This document shows, one piece after another, positions 50,821 through 64,000 of a stretch of 64,000 nt of DNA. Within the stretch, counting starts at the first letter, position 1, and every line of letters starts with the position of its first letter. The DNA is taken from positions 10,012,194 through 10,076,193 of the forward strand of contig CM039192.1 of the NCBI GenBank assembly GCA_008360975.2, read 5' to 3'. The DNA comes from Lichenostomus cassidix. Taxonomy: Eukaryota > Chordata > Aves > Passeriformes > Meliphagidae. The notes beneath the pieces were generated by a model. The model was not told where the DNA came from. It ran no database searches and saw nothing but the letters and a program-made list of their open reading frames with translations. Made by a program: the position numbers and the translations under genes.

Positions 50821-51045
50821 TGCATATTATTTATACATTCATTTCAGATTTATAGTTCTTTTAACTAAAGTTGAGGATGTTAGTTTGCCACTGACTTCAT
50901 ATCCATATCAGTACTTGAAACAGGCTGGAGCAAACCCTGATGCTTAAAACTGGCAATACAGACCCTTTCCATTGCTGCCCATTATTTGCCAGTTTGACCT
51001 TCATCACTCCTCCTATTCACCTCCCTCCCTACCCAAAAAATGGAG

Positions 51046-51068
51046 AAAAAAAAAAAAAAGAAAAAAAA
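51046..51068 (+). repeat. A-rich tract
   Basis: Fourteen A residues, one G, then eight A residues. The preceding 50 bases are C/T-rich. No retroelement body is recognisable to the left, so it is treated as low-complexity DNA. Confidence 0.75.
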
Positions 51069-52047
51069 GAAATGGTCTGACACAAAAGGAAGATTGTGTA
51101 AAACCTGCTAATTTCAAAGAGCAGAGATCAATTCTGGTTGATCCTGTTGGGTGATTAGGGAATCACTAAAACAGTATTTGCATCCAGTTTTCAAGTCTGA
51201 AACGCTAGGGTTGAAATAAAAAAAACTGCTCTGCAGAGCTCTTCCCTGAAGGGTGGGTAGAAGGGAAGTCACATTAAACCAGCTCTGGATGAATCATATG
51301 CATCATTCCTCAAAGGCCACCTGCAAGATCCCTCCTTAATGTATGATTTGCTTTTGAGAATCATGTTCTTGACTCCTCTAGGGGTGAGGGAAGAAAAGGA
51401 CACGAGGAAAAAAAGGACATGCAGTGCTGCTGGCATCTAATGCAGTTTTTGAGACTTGCAGCCACTTGCCTTGTCCTTGCAACTACTAATGGTATGTGTG
51501 TCCTTTCTTTTGAAGATTATAATGAGACATCAAGTGAATTTCAGATCTACTTTTAGACTATTCACTCATTTATTAAAATTTCATCAACAGTACTCTTCTA
51601 GGCAGCATGATCCTTCTTTTTTTCAAGTGTACAGAAATAGAAGCACACACACATCTATGTGTGGCAACAGATTATGTCAGAGAAATACACACTGGCTTCT
51701 CTTGAACACTGGTTTGCTGACAAAATTTAGAGCCAGAGGAGCAATAAATCCTCACAACTTCCTCTTTTCTTTTGCAAATGGATGTTTATTTTAGAAAGGG
51801 CATAAGGAATCTGAGAATACTTGTCTTCAACATGTTCCCAACATCTTTTTTATGCATGAATAATCACATAACGGTTCTAAAGGCATTGTTGCCAAGTGGC
51901 ACTGACAAGCAAGATGGGCAAGGCAGAAAGAGGCATGTAAGAGAGGCTCTAAGAGTCAGAGGAAAGAGAGGGCATGCCAGGAAGTCCATGTAAGTACAGG
52001 AAAGTGTGGAGAGTACAGGGGTGCTTGGGCAGAAGAGCTTGGGATCT

Positions 52048-52091
52048 GGGAAGAAGAAAGGAAGAGAAAAAGTAAGAGGAAAAAAAGGAGA
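52048..52091 (+). repeat. Purine-only tract (one T)
   Basis: Forty-four bases of A and G with a single T at 52073. Mirror-like purine tracts can form triplex structures. No other feature is associated with it. Confidence 0.7.
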
Positions 52092-53136
52092 CTGGGGGCA
52101 GTAGGTGGACTTCACCCAGAGGAAAAAAAGGCAGAAATGTGTTGTCCACCAGCCTCTGGGAACATGTCAACAGGGGTTGAAAATTCATTTTACTGACCAT
52201 TTTAGAAAGGGTTTTCAAAATCTCTGTCTTCCTCCATGCTTGAATTTTGTCATTTCATACCAAAATAACTTATAAAACAGAAGAAATAGTCAAAAAGGAA
52301 TTAGCAGTTTTAGTGCTAAATTAGTGCACACAATGCATTTCAAGTCCTACTACTCCAGCAGTGTCCCACTCAAGTGTATCTGAAGACTTTCCTCATACAA
52401 ATGCCTTGATCTTCATGTCTCTTAGAGAAAAAATTTCCTCTAATTTCTGATAATTTCACTGAGAAGAAGATCCTTGACTCTGGCCTTATATATTTGTAGG
52501 AAGTGCAAGGAGATGATAGACTTTTAAATAAAATGGTGGTCCTGTGCTCTTGCACAGAATTAAGGTGATAGTTTAGAGGAAGGTAGTCAAAATAAGATAT
52601 CTGTAAAATTTATTAGGGCTATTTATGGCCTACCTTTGTTGCAAATTTTGAAATGAGTAAGGTGAGGAAATATCAAATTAACCACTCACTGAAAAAAAAA
52701 AACTTGGATTTTTAAAATCATAATCCTAAAAAATACATATTTTCTAGGTAATAGGAAGAAAACGTTTGGACATTTTCCATGCTTGTTACTTGGAGTCCCA
52801 GAATCTTTCTGTTTAGCTAATACAGTATAAGATTAATTCTCTCACAGCACATTGCCTGGAGTTCAGTGCACATGTTTACTGATGTGTACAGCTCTCAAAT
52901 AACTTTAGTGCTTCTTTCACCCACTGTTAGGAAGTATATTTAAAAGAAATTGCCTTTTATAGATTTAAATTACAAAAGTACTGATATCATGCAAAAAGCA
53001 CTTCAACTCATGCAAGCATACAAATGTGTAAATCTTAGGGAAAAAGATACCCAGGGCTAATATGAATGTAAATAGGATTAGCTGCTTGCATTAGTGTCTG
53101 AAATACAATTTTAAATGCTTACTGCCTGGTTATTCT

Positions 53137-53187
53137 TACATATATATATGCATATGTGTCTATATATATGTGTGTGTATGTATGTAT
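53137..53187 (+). repeat. Compound TA/TG/TATG microsatellite
   Basis: Two (TA)n blocks are separated by CATATGTGTC and followed by (TG)n and (TATG)n units. It is a typical compound vertebrate microsatellite. Confidence 0.85.
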
Positions 53188-54503
53188 TTTTCCCCAGAAA
53201 TATATCTTACTAGTACTTGAAAAAATTGTTTTTCTTCTTCCAAACAGGAAGACTTTTAAAGAGATTACTTAATGACAGCTGTGCTAGTGATGGAATCTAA
53301 TATGTTATTAGATATAGAAGGTTTATATTTGTTATATGAAATATTAACACAAAATGAGGGCAGACTTCCATCCTTCACATATCCACCCAAATGCAGCAGT
53401 AATGTTAGACCCAGTCTTCTCACTGAATCATGAACAATGACAGCCACCAGATTCTCTATAAGCCTATGAAAAGAACAATTTTCAGTTAATGGTACCACTA
53501 AAGCTGCATAAATCAACATATGCGGCATTTCATTAGAGATTTCAGTCCCCTATGCCTTGGCTTCTGCAGCAAAGCAAGTCCTTTAAGCAGCCTTAGTGGT
53601 AGTATAGGGAATTTAGTTTTGTTATTACTTATGTTAAACTGATATAAGTATGGGGGCTATAAGAAGCCTAAAAAAAAAATCAGTTATCTGACGTATTCTT
53701 GAACTTGAAATAGGGTAAATGCCTAAGGAATAGGGCAGGTTTTGTGTTTCTCAAAATGTTTAATCTTCTTGCTGTTTTTCTGCTTGCTAATAGAAATGGT
53801 AATCCTTTTTCTAGCAATAACCATATATACCTGTGAATTGTTTAGTTTAAGTGACAGCTAAAAAGCGATAATGTCATTTTCTCTCCTGTGTGTAGTAAAT
53901 ATGTTAGAATGATGCCATAATAATTGTACATGAGCTTGTAGAGAAGAAAGAGTCCTAATTTGCTCTGTCAAACTGGGCAAACAGTTGTCAAACGACACAA
54001 CATTGCATACCTGGAGTGTGATGTCAGACTGATAATTGCTCAAGCAGAAAAGTTTGTTTTTTCTAAAATATCAGCTTTCTAGAAGTGTGCTGTTGTGTAG
54101 AGGGGCCTGTGAAGAGTGGTGCTCTGGTTCCTGCTTGGCAATCATATTGCTATGAGCTATGTGTAGAACATGGGAAATCAAAATTAGTTATAAAAAAATA
54201 AACAATTTGGCAAAAGTTAAACCCTCAGTTTTCAGTTAGATGGGATTTATTTTAATGTTTTTTGAAGTAAAACACTTTAACTGTTTTCATGGTGAGAATA
54301 TTTTTTATATACAAAGCTGTTTCATTTATGTATAAACATCCCGGCCCTTCACAATGCTCAGCTTTTCAAATCACAGAAAAGGTTTGGTTTACAACGAAGT
54401 GTTCTTTTCTTTCTCTCTTTTTTTTTAATTTTCCATTCGAAAATCATATATGCACATAACCCCCAAAAAGCTGTTTAGGGTGACCATCCTTATCTCTGTT
54501 TAA

Positions 54504-54595
54504 GTTTTTTGGGGTTGTGGGGGGGGTGTTGTTTTTTGGGGGGGTGGAGGGGTTGTTTTTTTGTTGGGTTTATATTTGTTTGGGCTTTTGTGTGT
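54504..54595 (+). repeat. G/T-rich tract with quadruplex potential
   Basis: The plus strand is almost free of A and C. Several runs of four to eight G (GGGG, then GGGGGGGG, GGGGGGG, GGGG) are separated by T-rich spacers, so it can in principle form a G-quadruplex. It forms the left part of the long open frame that follows and probably contributes to it by lacking stops. Confidence 0.75.
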
Positions 54596-55317
54596 TTTCA
54601 GTAGCACTCAGTGAAGTGTCAAACACACCAAGCAGTTGTTTTGCAGTGCTGAGCAGAGGATTGGCTCTGTGTTGGTGCTGTCCATGCATTGACTCACATC
54701 CCGCTCAGGCTGTGCTCCCCAGTGCTGTGAGCCACCAGCTCTTGCTGTGCACAGGCAAGGCACGGTGGGCATGTGTTTGTTGGAAACATTTCTGTGACAA
54801 AATCCACACTCGTGGTTATGGTTGGGAAGTCAGTGATCTGACTCTTGGCCATGGTGCTGAGCAGTGTTGTATGGAAAAGAGCCTTTCCCTTGATGGAGTT
54901 ATCCTAAATCTGGGGTCTGCAGCTTCTCTTGAGCCAGCCAGGAGCACTCCAGGTCATATCAATGCTTTGCCCTCTTGCCTCATTCCTGCTCTTAGCCCAG
55001 AAAACATCCTTTGGAAAAGCTCCCCAGGAACAAAGAGGCTGCAGAAGCCCCATGTACCTCACCCCCTGAAAACCTCCCATCCCTGGTGTGTGAATGGTGG
55101 GGGAAGTTGCCCTGCCTGTGTTTGGCCTCACAGCACTGTAAGGTGGGAGCTGCAGCTTGGAGGGACTGCAGTGGGAGCACAGCAGAGACACCAGAATGGG
55201 GATTCAGCAAGCAGGACTTGCCCTTTGTTGTGGGCTACCAGCTTCCTTCTCTCTCAGGTTTGTTTTTTCTGGATAATGCGCCCCATTGTAAATAGATCAA
55301 TTGCCAGCATTATGTAA
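54517..55317 (+). other. Unexplained 266-codon open frame, coding status doubtful
   Basis: This is the longest open frame outside the CpG island. It begins inside the G/T tract, so its first 30 or so residues (Gly, Phe, Cys, Val-rich) are simple-repeat translation. The remainder is Cys/Trp/Ser/Pro-rich with no recognised domain, signal or repeat. Overlapping open frames of 94-95 codons on both strands show the block is generally stop-poor, which argues for base composition rather than coding. The right half is G+C-richer than its surroundings. It could be an old unrecognised repeat, a processed-gene remnant, a conserved element or chance. Confidence 0.2.
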
Positions 55318-58062
55318 CATAAAGAAAGAGAGCTCATTACATCATTTTTTCATAACTATACAAAAATAAAATGAGTGCATAAACAAGACCAGAAAAGAGC
55401 TCTGAGTGTTTACAGAAATAAAAATAAATGAGTGTGTTTTTTAAATTAATATTTTCAAATGTTCAGGTTGAATTAATTTGAGAAATATGAATATGTATTG
55501 GTAGTGTTAATTCTTTGGGGTTTTGAAAATTCTTACAACCACATAATTAAATGAGTGCCTTTAGAAATACTGATAAAACCCATTGCCATTCAAATATCCA
55601 TACAAGACAACAGGGGCTGTAAGCTGTAGGCTTTAGAGATTAGTTTGGCCATGGGCCAGTATTTATCACAACATTTCCATCTTAGAAGATAAAATTTAAT
55701 CATTTTTATTTAAATATAAATCAAAATTAATGCAGGTTTAAAAAAAAGGAGTGTATAACCTAATCACAATATCTTTATTTTAGAGATGCTTGCCTCTATT
55801 GTTTCTAGTCAAAGAAGCAATTCTGTCTTTGTTGTGCTGTTCTTCCTTCAGCATTTTTTTTCTCCTACAAGGGTGCAAAAGGAAGGGGTGGTTGACCCAA
55901 ATACAGTCCTATCTCCTAATTTTGCCAAGATCAAAGGCATTTCTAGCGTTTTATGTGCTGCCTATTGGTGAAGTCTGAAAAAACACAGTGTTTAGGCATG
56001 TCTCCACTTCCCAGACACAAACAGAGCCAGCCCAGAATTAGGCTTTAGCAGTGCTTGGTTCTGTCAGTGCTTCTCCCCCTGGCAGTGCCCACTTCCCACC
56101 TGATCACCCTCGTGGTGCTGCAAGCAGAACATGTGCCTCAGGTGCCCTCAAGTTCCTCTGAATTTGTGCTGAACATGACTAATTACACTGCAATTCTTAT
56201 GTGGAAAAGATGTAAAAGAGACTGGTAGTTTCTAGACTAATTTTGGGGAAAAAAATAGCTGCCTGCTTTTGCTGGGGAATTGTGGCCAGCATGCTGGGGA
56301 GGCAGCAGGAATTTCTGGTTGGTGTGGTTGTATTCATTCAGGTAGCTGGATGAATGCTGCTCTTACATAACAGAAAAGTAAATGCTTGAATGGCTGGACA
56401 TTATTTGCAGCAGCCATCAATCCATATGGAGCTTTCTCAACTACACATGCATGTTGTACCCATTTGATGAAAAGCAAATGTCAGTTTGCAACTTCTCCAC
56501 CACCATCTTGAATTCTCCTGATGTTACACTGACTTTTACAGTCCTGATAGTAGAAATGAACTGTCCTATCTCTGTTTCGTCTCCTGGGGGGTGATGGTAT
56601 GGCTTTGTAAAGCAAATATATATATTTTTTTCAGTTGAGCTAGTGAAATGGTGTTTGTTAAAGTGTAGTTAAATCAGTTCTGAGCAAAGCCTGATTTTCC
56701 TCACCTCTTGCTCCTAATTACAAAATGTGATGACTATGAACATTTCATGACACTGGAGGGTTGAGGAAACTTCCAACCAACTTTCTGGGATTATTCTGGT
56801 AACACTAATTCTGCTAACAAACAATATGCCGCTTGTGTAGGGATCAGTGGGAACACTGCCTTAGGATCTCTGCTTGCTCCATACCTTCAGATTGAACAAG
56901 TGATCACACAAGATTTCCTACACAGCAAGCCTTAAAAGCAGCTTTTTTTACCAGGCTTTGATGTGAATGTGTAAACGTGTGAAAAATGTTAAGTGGATAC
57001 CTAATTATATGTTAATATCTTCTCTAATGGGGGATCCCTCATGTTAGGTAACAAAAACCCAAAGCTAGTCCTGCAGTATCTATCTTTCATCAGCTAGAGA
57101 TCACTGCTAGAAACTTTCTCTGGGAGAAAGAAATAGAACTGTTCTTCTTAATAGTATTTATTGTATAAGGAAGGCAAACTGCTTTTGACTTTTAATTCAA
57201 AAGCAAGTTCAGTGCTACTCAGTGCTCAGCTTCATATTGGTATAACATATTAACACCTGTAAAACGTGAACTCTGTGATTTTTTTTTTTAGTAAATTTTT
57301 TTCTGTAGGTGTCTGCTTACTTGTTTTCCTACTTCAGGATAATATCCCGGTCATCTAATGGAAAAAGAACAATTATTTAGAAAATTGTTAGTCTCCTTAA
57401 TTCTGGTACTCTACATATTAGATGTATAATGCATATGCATATATACACTCACACAGTTAGAGTCTCAAGCATTGTTTACATATCTCAGCACCAGCTGCGT
57501 AAATGAATAGATAATTCACACCTTCCACTCTCTCCTGTTTCTTCAGTAAATAGGGCCAAATTCAAAGTGGAACTGAAGGTGGATCTATTTCTTCAGCTTC
57601 AATGGATTTCAGTGCTTGTTTAGCAGCAGCTCTTGAATACTAAAAGGTGGTTGCTGAGCTCATGCTTCTTTACCTAAGGCTATGTTGGTATTAGTTGTTC
57701 TAACCCGTTAGCGATTCAGAATAAGTGGGGCACTTCATTAGCTCCAGTTAAAGACAAAACAAAAATGTTTGTTTAAACTAGCAGACCTTAAAGCTGTGTT
57801 TCTTTCACACCATTTAGGAGATTTCCCACAAGTTTTCCCCTTGGGGTTGTCTTCAAAAACCAACATTTTTTCAGGTGCTCTAGAAACTGTGACTAGCTTG
57901 CTGTAGCTCCTTCCTCACTCTTAACCCACACAGCATGTGCTCACATTGTCCAAAACACCTTTGTTACATGGTATTTATTTTTCAGACTTCGTGGGGGCAG
58001 CATCCTACTGTACAAAGTGTATTTCACTCACCATCAAGTGAGGTTGATTTCCAGTTAAATAC

Positions 58063-58085
58063 TGCTATCTGATACTCAGATAGCA
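58063..58085. repeat. 10-bp hairpin with three-base loop
   Basis: TGCTATCTGA (58063-58072) pairs exactly with TCAGATAGCA (58076-58085) around TAC. A small perfect palindrome. Confidence 0.7.
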
Positions 58086-59479
58086 ATACTGAAATTGGCA
58101 CTCAGAATGGCACTTTGTACATATTTTTACTGAATCTTGGACATTGTGTTCTCCCTGTTATTGAACAGAAAGTGACCCTGGTGAAAACAGCAAGCAAAGT
58201 AGGGTCAGACTAGGAAAGTTTCTTTTTGGTGATGTTTATCCATGGCATCCCTTTGAACTGTACATGTATGTACCTCACCTTGGCTATGAAACGTGGCATT
58301 CTTTATGCGTATCAAAGATGGCTTTGCAAAAATGCTGCTCTTTGTGAAGCATTTGAATAGCCAAATGGTGACTTTGAGGGAAAGCAGAGGACTGAGAATC
58401 TTATGAAGTAAAGCCAAGCAGAAATATTCCATGGAAAGCTTGTCACTTCCCTAGGACAGAGGCAGGGCTGATAGCTGGTTGATGGATAACTGAGAAATTA
58501 ATGAAACTTGGGGAATGTTCCTTTTGTTTGAAGGTCCCAATGTTGCCAGAAGAACCATCCTGAGGAGAAGGGGTTGTGCACTTAGGGACTGCCTGTAGGT
58601 CTGAGGTCACACATTTTCATGTACAAGGTAGAAACAAGGCTTGTGTAGTTGGAAGGACATGCCTAGTTCAGGGCATGTGTGCTAAAACAGGTGGTTGTTT
58701 GCTGGTTTTGTTTTTCCCAGATAGACTGACTTCAGCCACCTGAAAGCTAAATTCAGGACTACATTCTTTGGTGTCACTGAAGATTAATCAAGCTGCTTTT
58801 GTTTCAACATATTATAAAATCAGGTGCTCCATCAAGACAGGAAATAGGAATTTAAACAGCTCCTCCAGCATCCTGCTGTTTGATTCTTAGATAACAATGT
58901 TGTGGGATTTTGGAAAAGGCTTTGCCTATCAGGTTAACTGCAGAGTGTTTAGAGGAGCAAATTAGAATCTTAAATTGCTATGGATGTGGAAACATAGAGT
59001 TGTATTTTAATACAACCAAGACCTAAGAGTATATGAAAAGTCACCAGTTCTTCTGTATGTGATTTGCACTGAATGTAATGAAGTTATTGAAAACTTTTCT
59101 GCCTGTTTCATGCCTCATGCTGACCTGAGGCTGCAGTTCAGAGCCTGGTCCTGTTGGGTGCATTGGGGGAATTATAGCATTGTGTACATCATTGATTTCT
59201 TTTGATCTTGAGGCTCTCTTCAAGGGTGTTACTTCTTATGCAGTTGCCAGCAAACACATAACATGTAGGCAATGGTTCCACACATACTCCTGGATCAGTT
59301 GCTGAAGTACAAATGTTCACAGAAGCATCTTGGTTTTTCTTTGCTCTTAGAAAACATTGCTGGTTCAAAGGAGCTGCTGCATGGATAGAGAAGGTGTGAG
59401 GAAGATTTATATTGTAAACATTCTTATGATGACAATTGCTAAATTACTGTTTTTATAGCCCATCAAGATGTGTGTGAAG

Positions 59480-59503
59480 TCTGTATGTCTGCATGTCTGC
59501 ATG
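59480..59503 (+). repeat. Octamer tandem repeat (TCTGYATG)3
   Basis: Three contiguous copies of TCTGYATG, the first with T and the others with C at the fifth position, inside a TGTATG-rich stretch. Confidence 0.75.
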
Positions 59504-59670
59504 TCAAAGCATGTATGTGCAATTTGTGGAAATGTTCCATGTCTAAGGATGTGCTGAAATGGTCTGGCAAATCTGAAATGAAAAATAGGAAAAACACTGA
59601 GGTCTTTTGCTTCTGATCCTTTGGGGATACACTGTGGTCACATTTAGGTTTTCCTCAGAAGATTAAGCTA

Positions 59671-59714
59671 TTTTCCTTTTTTTCTTTTTTTTTCTTTTCT
59701 TCTTTTTTTTTTTT
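59671..59714 (+). repeat. Pyrimidine-only tract
   Basis: About 44 bases of T with scattered C, followed by AACAAACAAACAC and a C-rich segment. It resembles a strong splice-acceptor tract, but no AG with an exon-like sequence follows closely. Confidence 0.75.
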
Positions 59715-62700
59715 AACAAACAAACACTTCCCACCCCCTCAAAAACAAACCAAACCAAAAAATTCTTATCTAATCACATGCCTCCAGGAACTGGGGTTTT
59801 AAATTAAACCCCAGCTATCTCCAGATTTGTCCTGAGAACACAGTTGCCAGCAACACCAGGTGGTGTTGTAGCAATCAACATTATTATTAAAAAAAATATT
59901 GGCCAGAACATACACAGAAATGTACTGAATAGTAATAAAGAAGTGAATAATAGTTTAAATGCTTTTCAGCTGTTCAATAAGGCAAACAGATGTAGTAACA
60001 CATACTTGAGAGCATGCCATGTACTTTAATCAGAGAAGTTTAGAGTATCATTTCATCATGGGCAAAAAGAAAGAGACAGAATAATAGGCTTATTTCAAAA
60101 GCAAAATTTTAAGGAGGAGGCCAAGAGCTTCCCTGAATTTTGTATCAGACCAAGTCCTGGGAGCTACCCTACACTTGACTGGAGAAGACCTCCTGCACCA
60201 GGGTAAGCAGTTTCATGAAACAAAGGGTCACAAGACAAAGTTAAATAAAAGATTTTTTAGAAGCTGCCAAACTGTTAAAGGCACATAGTTGGAGTATTTG
60301 TGCAAGCAAGAATGTTAATGAAAGATGAGATATTTAATAAAGAGTGCTTTGTAAATTTTCATATGGCATCAAAACCTGTGAGGCACTCTGGTTGAAATGC
60401 AGTGAGCACAGCTTGGAACTGCTGCAAAAGCTAAAGTTGTGGTGTGAGAAATCATAATTGACTTCATTTCAGTCAAATGGCAATGCATCAAAAAGCACCT
60501 AAATCCTTGTGTTAAGATGAAGGTGCTAGCACTGTTTTGGTAGAGAAGTAAAGAAAAATTCAGGGAAGGGGTTTGCTGGAATCACAAATAATTATTTGTA
60601 CAGATAAATATCAAGCAAATAAATGCCTTCTTGTGTTGTTAATATTACATATTATTGTCATCAGTAGCAGCCCTTCCAGCGTTGTTTCAGAGGCCTGGGC
60701 TCCTGAGTGGGAGCACTTTGTGGCCCTGCACAGAAGGAATTCTGTCTGGAAGAGTGGTTGGGTCAGAGCTCTCTCAGGTCCCTTCTGCATTTTGCTTGTT
60801 GCTGTGCTTCTCACCCTCCCTGGCTATTTGTTTTCATCCAGCGCTCTTCCTCGGCCATTCCCACAATCCCTGAGCCTGCCCTGTGTCCCTCCCTCCTTCC
60901 TCTTTGTGCACCTCTGAGCTGGTGTCTGTCACCTGGCTTTGCTGTTTCTGATCTGGTGACTTCTCCTGGCCATGTTTCAAGGGCAGAATCCTCCAGCTTC
61001 TCTCTGTCCATGGCTAGTGTGAGGCTGCAGTCTGGCTGGTGAGGTTACCAACCTGTGCCATTGCTTCCCTGTCTTCTCCCAGCAGTGGGAAGGGATGATG
61101 ACAGCTGTAAATAGGCTCCCAAGAGTCTAAAACCTCTGATGATGCTGCAGGACTACAAAGCAAACTAGAATTCATGGTGTACCAAATCTGGATAAGACTT
61201 TAAGCCACCCTGTGAGCCTTGGAGTTGTTTGTGGCTGCTCGGTTTCCGTTTTCTTCTCAGAACAATGTGGTGCTGTATGTTCTGGGATCAGGAGCAAAGG
61301 GTTGTGACAAATGGACAAACAGTTTGAAATCAGTGGAATAACTCGGGGTAGGCTGATAGCTTGCTTGCAATGAGAAACATGGAGTTTGTCCCTAAGTGAC
61401 AGCAGAAATGCAATTGGTGACAAAGGTATCTTCAGCCACACACCTAAAATTTCATTCCAGGTGTTTGCTCACCCAGGTGTGCAGTATCTGCAGACAGTAG
61501 CAGAGTTTTAACAACAATAATAATAATATTTTATGTATGTGGTTACCTAAAAAAGCTATGTATTTCCTATGTCAGTTAAATATATATCCAGGAAATGCTC
61601 CTGTAATTCTACCTGCAAGAAAAGGCATACTCAAAGTTAATACCAATAAACCACAGATGCTGCCTTTTAACCATCATTATCCTTATTCCCTGGAAAGGGG
61701 TGAGTTCAGGCTGAAGCATCAGCACTGATTTTCTGCCCTGACTTTAAATTTCCGTACATTTTGAATTTGTCATACATTTAGCATGACTTCAATGCGTTTC
61801 TTGTGTGTAGTTGAATACAAAGAGCAGGAGGTCATGAGAGGCATCACCTTGTTTTATCCAGAGGTCAAAGCTAAGAGAGTGTCAGTTTCCATTTTAGGCT
61901 TTTGTGGCATAGTTGACATTATATATACTCTTAGGTATGCAATGCAAATCACATTCCTGCAAGCTAATTATAGGATAAATGTAGCCACTTAACTAGGCAG
62001 CAGGCATGTCATCTCAGCATGGAGCTATCATATTATGTACATTTGCTGTCTGCTGTATAATTAACAGGATAAAAATATTACTGCCAGATACCATAAAAAA
62101 AATTAACACTATCTTAATTGTCTTTTCAGCTCAGGTATAGCCTATTACCATTTCAAAAAAGACCTTCTCTAATACACTAGAATTTTAAACTTCATTTGCC
62201 GAAGATGCCATTAATCCCTTTTCACACTTTGATCTGCCATTGTGATACCTTTGGACTTTGACTTCTCTGTTTTGCTTTTGAACTCTCCTTAAAAACTATT
62301 ACTGAGATTTAGTGGCTTAAAATTTGAGGTTGCTCAGGACTCTGTGTTTGATTTTTTTAAAACTTAGTGACAGTGCATTTGGGTTTTACCATAACAGAGA
62401 TGTATGCAGCCTGCAATAAGCTTTTGTGTAGGGCGCCTTGCTTCTGAGCTTTGGACATCATTCTTGTTTAATCCAAATTTCCTGGGTTCCTAATCTCTCA
62501 TTTTTAATATGTATACTATAACATTCATTGCTGTCTTATGCATGGCTATGAATGGGTGGAGTTCTTGTAAGTTTAATCCTAATTCTTACTAGAATATACT
62601 TTCATCAGTTTTTGTGTAATATTTTGATGAGAAGTGGCTGATTCCTCCTCCTCCTCCCTGTAAAATTGCTGCAATCTCCCCATGATCCAAATACCATGTC

Positions 62701-64000
62701 ACTGCTGATGTCATCTGCAGTTTATAACTCTCATTTTATGGAACTGCATTGGGAATCTCTAGACTCTGAATGCTGCTTTTGCCACTTGAAGTTAATTATA
62801 TGGTGGCTCATACTCAGAAAATACTTAGAATACATGTTTATTTTCAGGTCTTTTTGGGAGTAATTAAAGCTGAAAACTTCCATTAATTTAACAAATTGCT
62901 CTGGAATTCTTTGCCACAGCAGTTTGCAAATTGCTCCTAGAAAACACACCTGTGCTACAGACATGTAAAATTCAGTAACTGGAGAAAAGATTGAGATAAA
63001 CATGGCACCATTTAATCTGGCAAAGCTCTCTCAGTTATTTCTGTTACAATAGGTCTGTAGGAACCTTAGGTAGTTCTTGCATATTTGCTTAAATGTTGAC
63101 ATCAGTAATGACACACATGGCTAACAGATTTTCCACATGTTTTCCTCCCTGGATGACATCTTCCTACTCCATCAGGACTCAAAGTCTGATTGTGGAGGCT
63201 GTTGATTGATAGCTTAGAGCACATGAGGTTTGGGGAAAACACAAGAATGACAGTTTATATAAATATCCTAATATGACACTTTTTTCTAGGTTTACCCTAA
63301 CTTTTATTTTTCTCTGACCTAGAAATGATTTTTAGGTGTACAAAAACCCGCAGATACTTTAGAAACACAGTTGACTCACTCAGACATCTTGTTAGCATTT
63401 TGTACTTAATTGCTTCTTTCTCTGCTTACCCGGGGGGAATTCTACATGCCAAGATGGAGCTCTACTAGATCTAACAGGAGAAAAAAACAAAAGGAAATAA
63501 TGACTAGTCTTCCAAATCATCCTAAGTGGTCGAGGAGATGAGAGGGAGTGCTTTTTCCTGGCAGCAAAACACCAAAACATGTAACTGGCTCATCCAGTGT
63601 CTCTTAGATTTTCAGATTAGGAATGGTATTTTTATTACACTCCATCTTTCTTCATAAAGAGCCCATTTTAAGCGCTGTATAAGCTACTTGTGGAAAAAGT
63701 AGCTACTATCTGAAGAAGTCGCTTTAAAAGGAATATTGTCACCCCTGAAAGCATTGCTGCTTTGTGTAAGCCCCTGGAAAAAGGAAGATAGCTTTATGAC
63801 AGCCTCTTTTTTCTATGAAGACCAAAGGGCAGCCTAATATTATATGTACGGATGCAGCTTTAATAGCAAATTGCCAAAAGGATTCTTTAGAAAATAAGAG
63901 ACCTTCAAGAAGATGTTTGCATATTTACATATAAATGCACAGAGGGATATATGAATATGCCATGCTGATACCTGTCTTGCTAAAGCTATGGAAGGGAGTA

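Larger units (their letters stand above)
47849..64000. other. A+T-rich non-coding stretch to the right edge
   Basis: No gene recognised except the unexplained open stretch at 54517-55317, listed separately. The DNA holds purine and pyrimidine tracts, TA/TG microsatellites, small palindromes and A+T-rich blocks. A somewhat G+C-richer patch at 60.66-61.05 kb has overlapping open frames on both strands but no splice logic. Nothing in the final 3 kb suggests an exon or a poly(A) end, so whatever unit this belongs to continues past the window. Confidence 0.55.

Noticed and set aside
59671..59760. Splice acceptor or retroelement tail at the pyrimidine tract
   Set aside because: No AG followed by exon-like sequence, no recognisable element body and no target-site duplication visible.
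60573..61042. Overlapping open frames of 66-114 codons on both strands
   Set aside because: A G+C-richer, stop-poor patch. The frames contradict each other, carry no motif and lack splice logic.

Overview
The window reads as vertebrate nuclear DNA, almost certainly from a bird. Three CR1-type LINE fragments carry the characteristic CR1 3' end, the dominant bird (and reptile) retrotransposon. The long internal part of the copy near 26.2-26.8 kb looks like CR1 families common in neoavian birds, but the species cannot be fixed from this. There is no bacterial, phage or organellar architecture: no operons, tRNA, rRNA, CRISPR array or dense coding.

Layout. Positions 1-1250 are a strong CpG island that continues off the left edge, so this is a promoter. 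It contains GC boxes, a match to the ZNF143/THAP11-type promoter motif (722-740) and a good splice donor after 1004. A short candidate exon (1638-1693) follows, with an ATG in a fair context and an excellent donor. This suggests a rightward gene with a mostly untranslated first exon and a start codon in exon 2. Two more exon-like segments (6656-6819, and an acceptor at 7041 followed by AATAAA signals) could form a short alternative transcript. Their reading frames do not combine into a long protein. I do not recognise the gene.

From about 7.3 kb to the right edge the DNA is A+T-rich and has the texture of a very long intron or a gene desert. It holds the three CR1 fragments (26.2-26.8 kb minus, 33.2-33.4 kb plus, 47.8 kb minus), mononucleotide and G/T tracts, small tandem repeats, several hairpin-forming inverted repeats, one well-formed orphan exon candidate (20293-20368) and one unexplained 266-codon open stretch (54517-55317). 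None of the other open frames has convincing protein character.

I found no undescribed multi-gene system. The best leads are the possible short transcript at the promoter end, two near-perfect 38-39 nt hairpins (17066-17103 and 23062-23100), the orphan exon and the 14-bp palindrome at 50807-50820. Splice-site calls, repeat boundaries and motif matches were made by eye, so exact edges are approximate.
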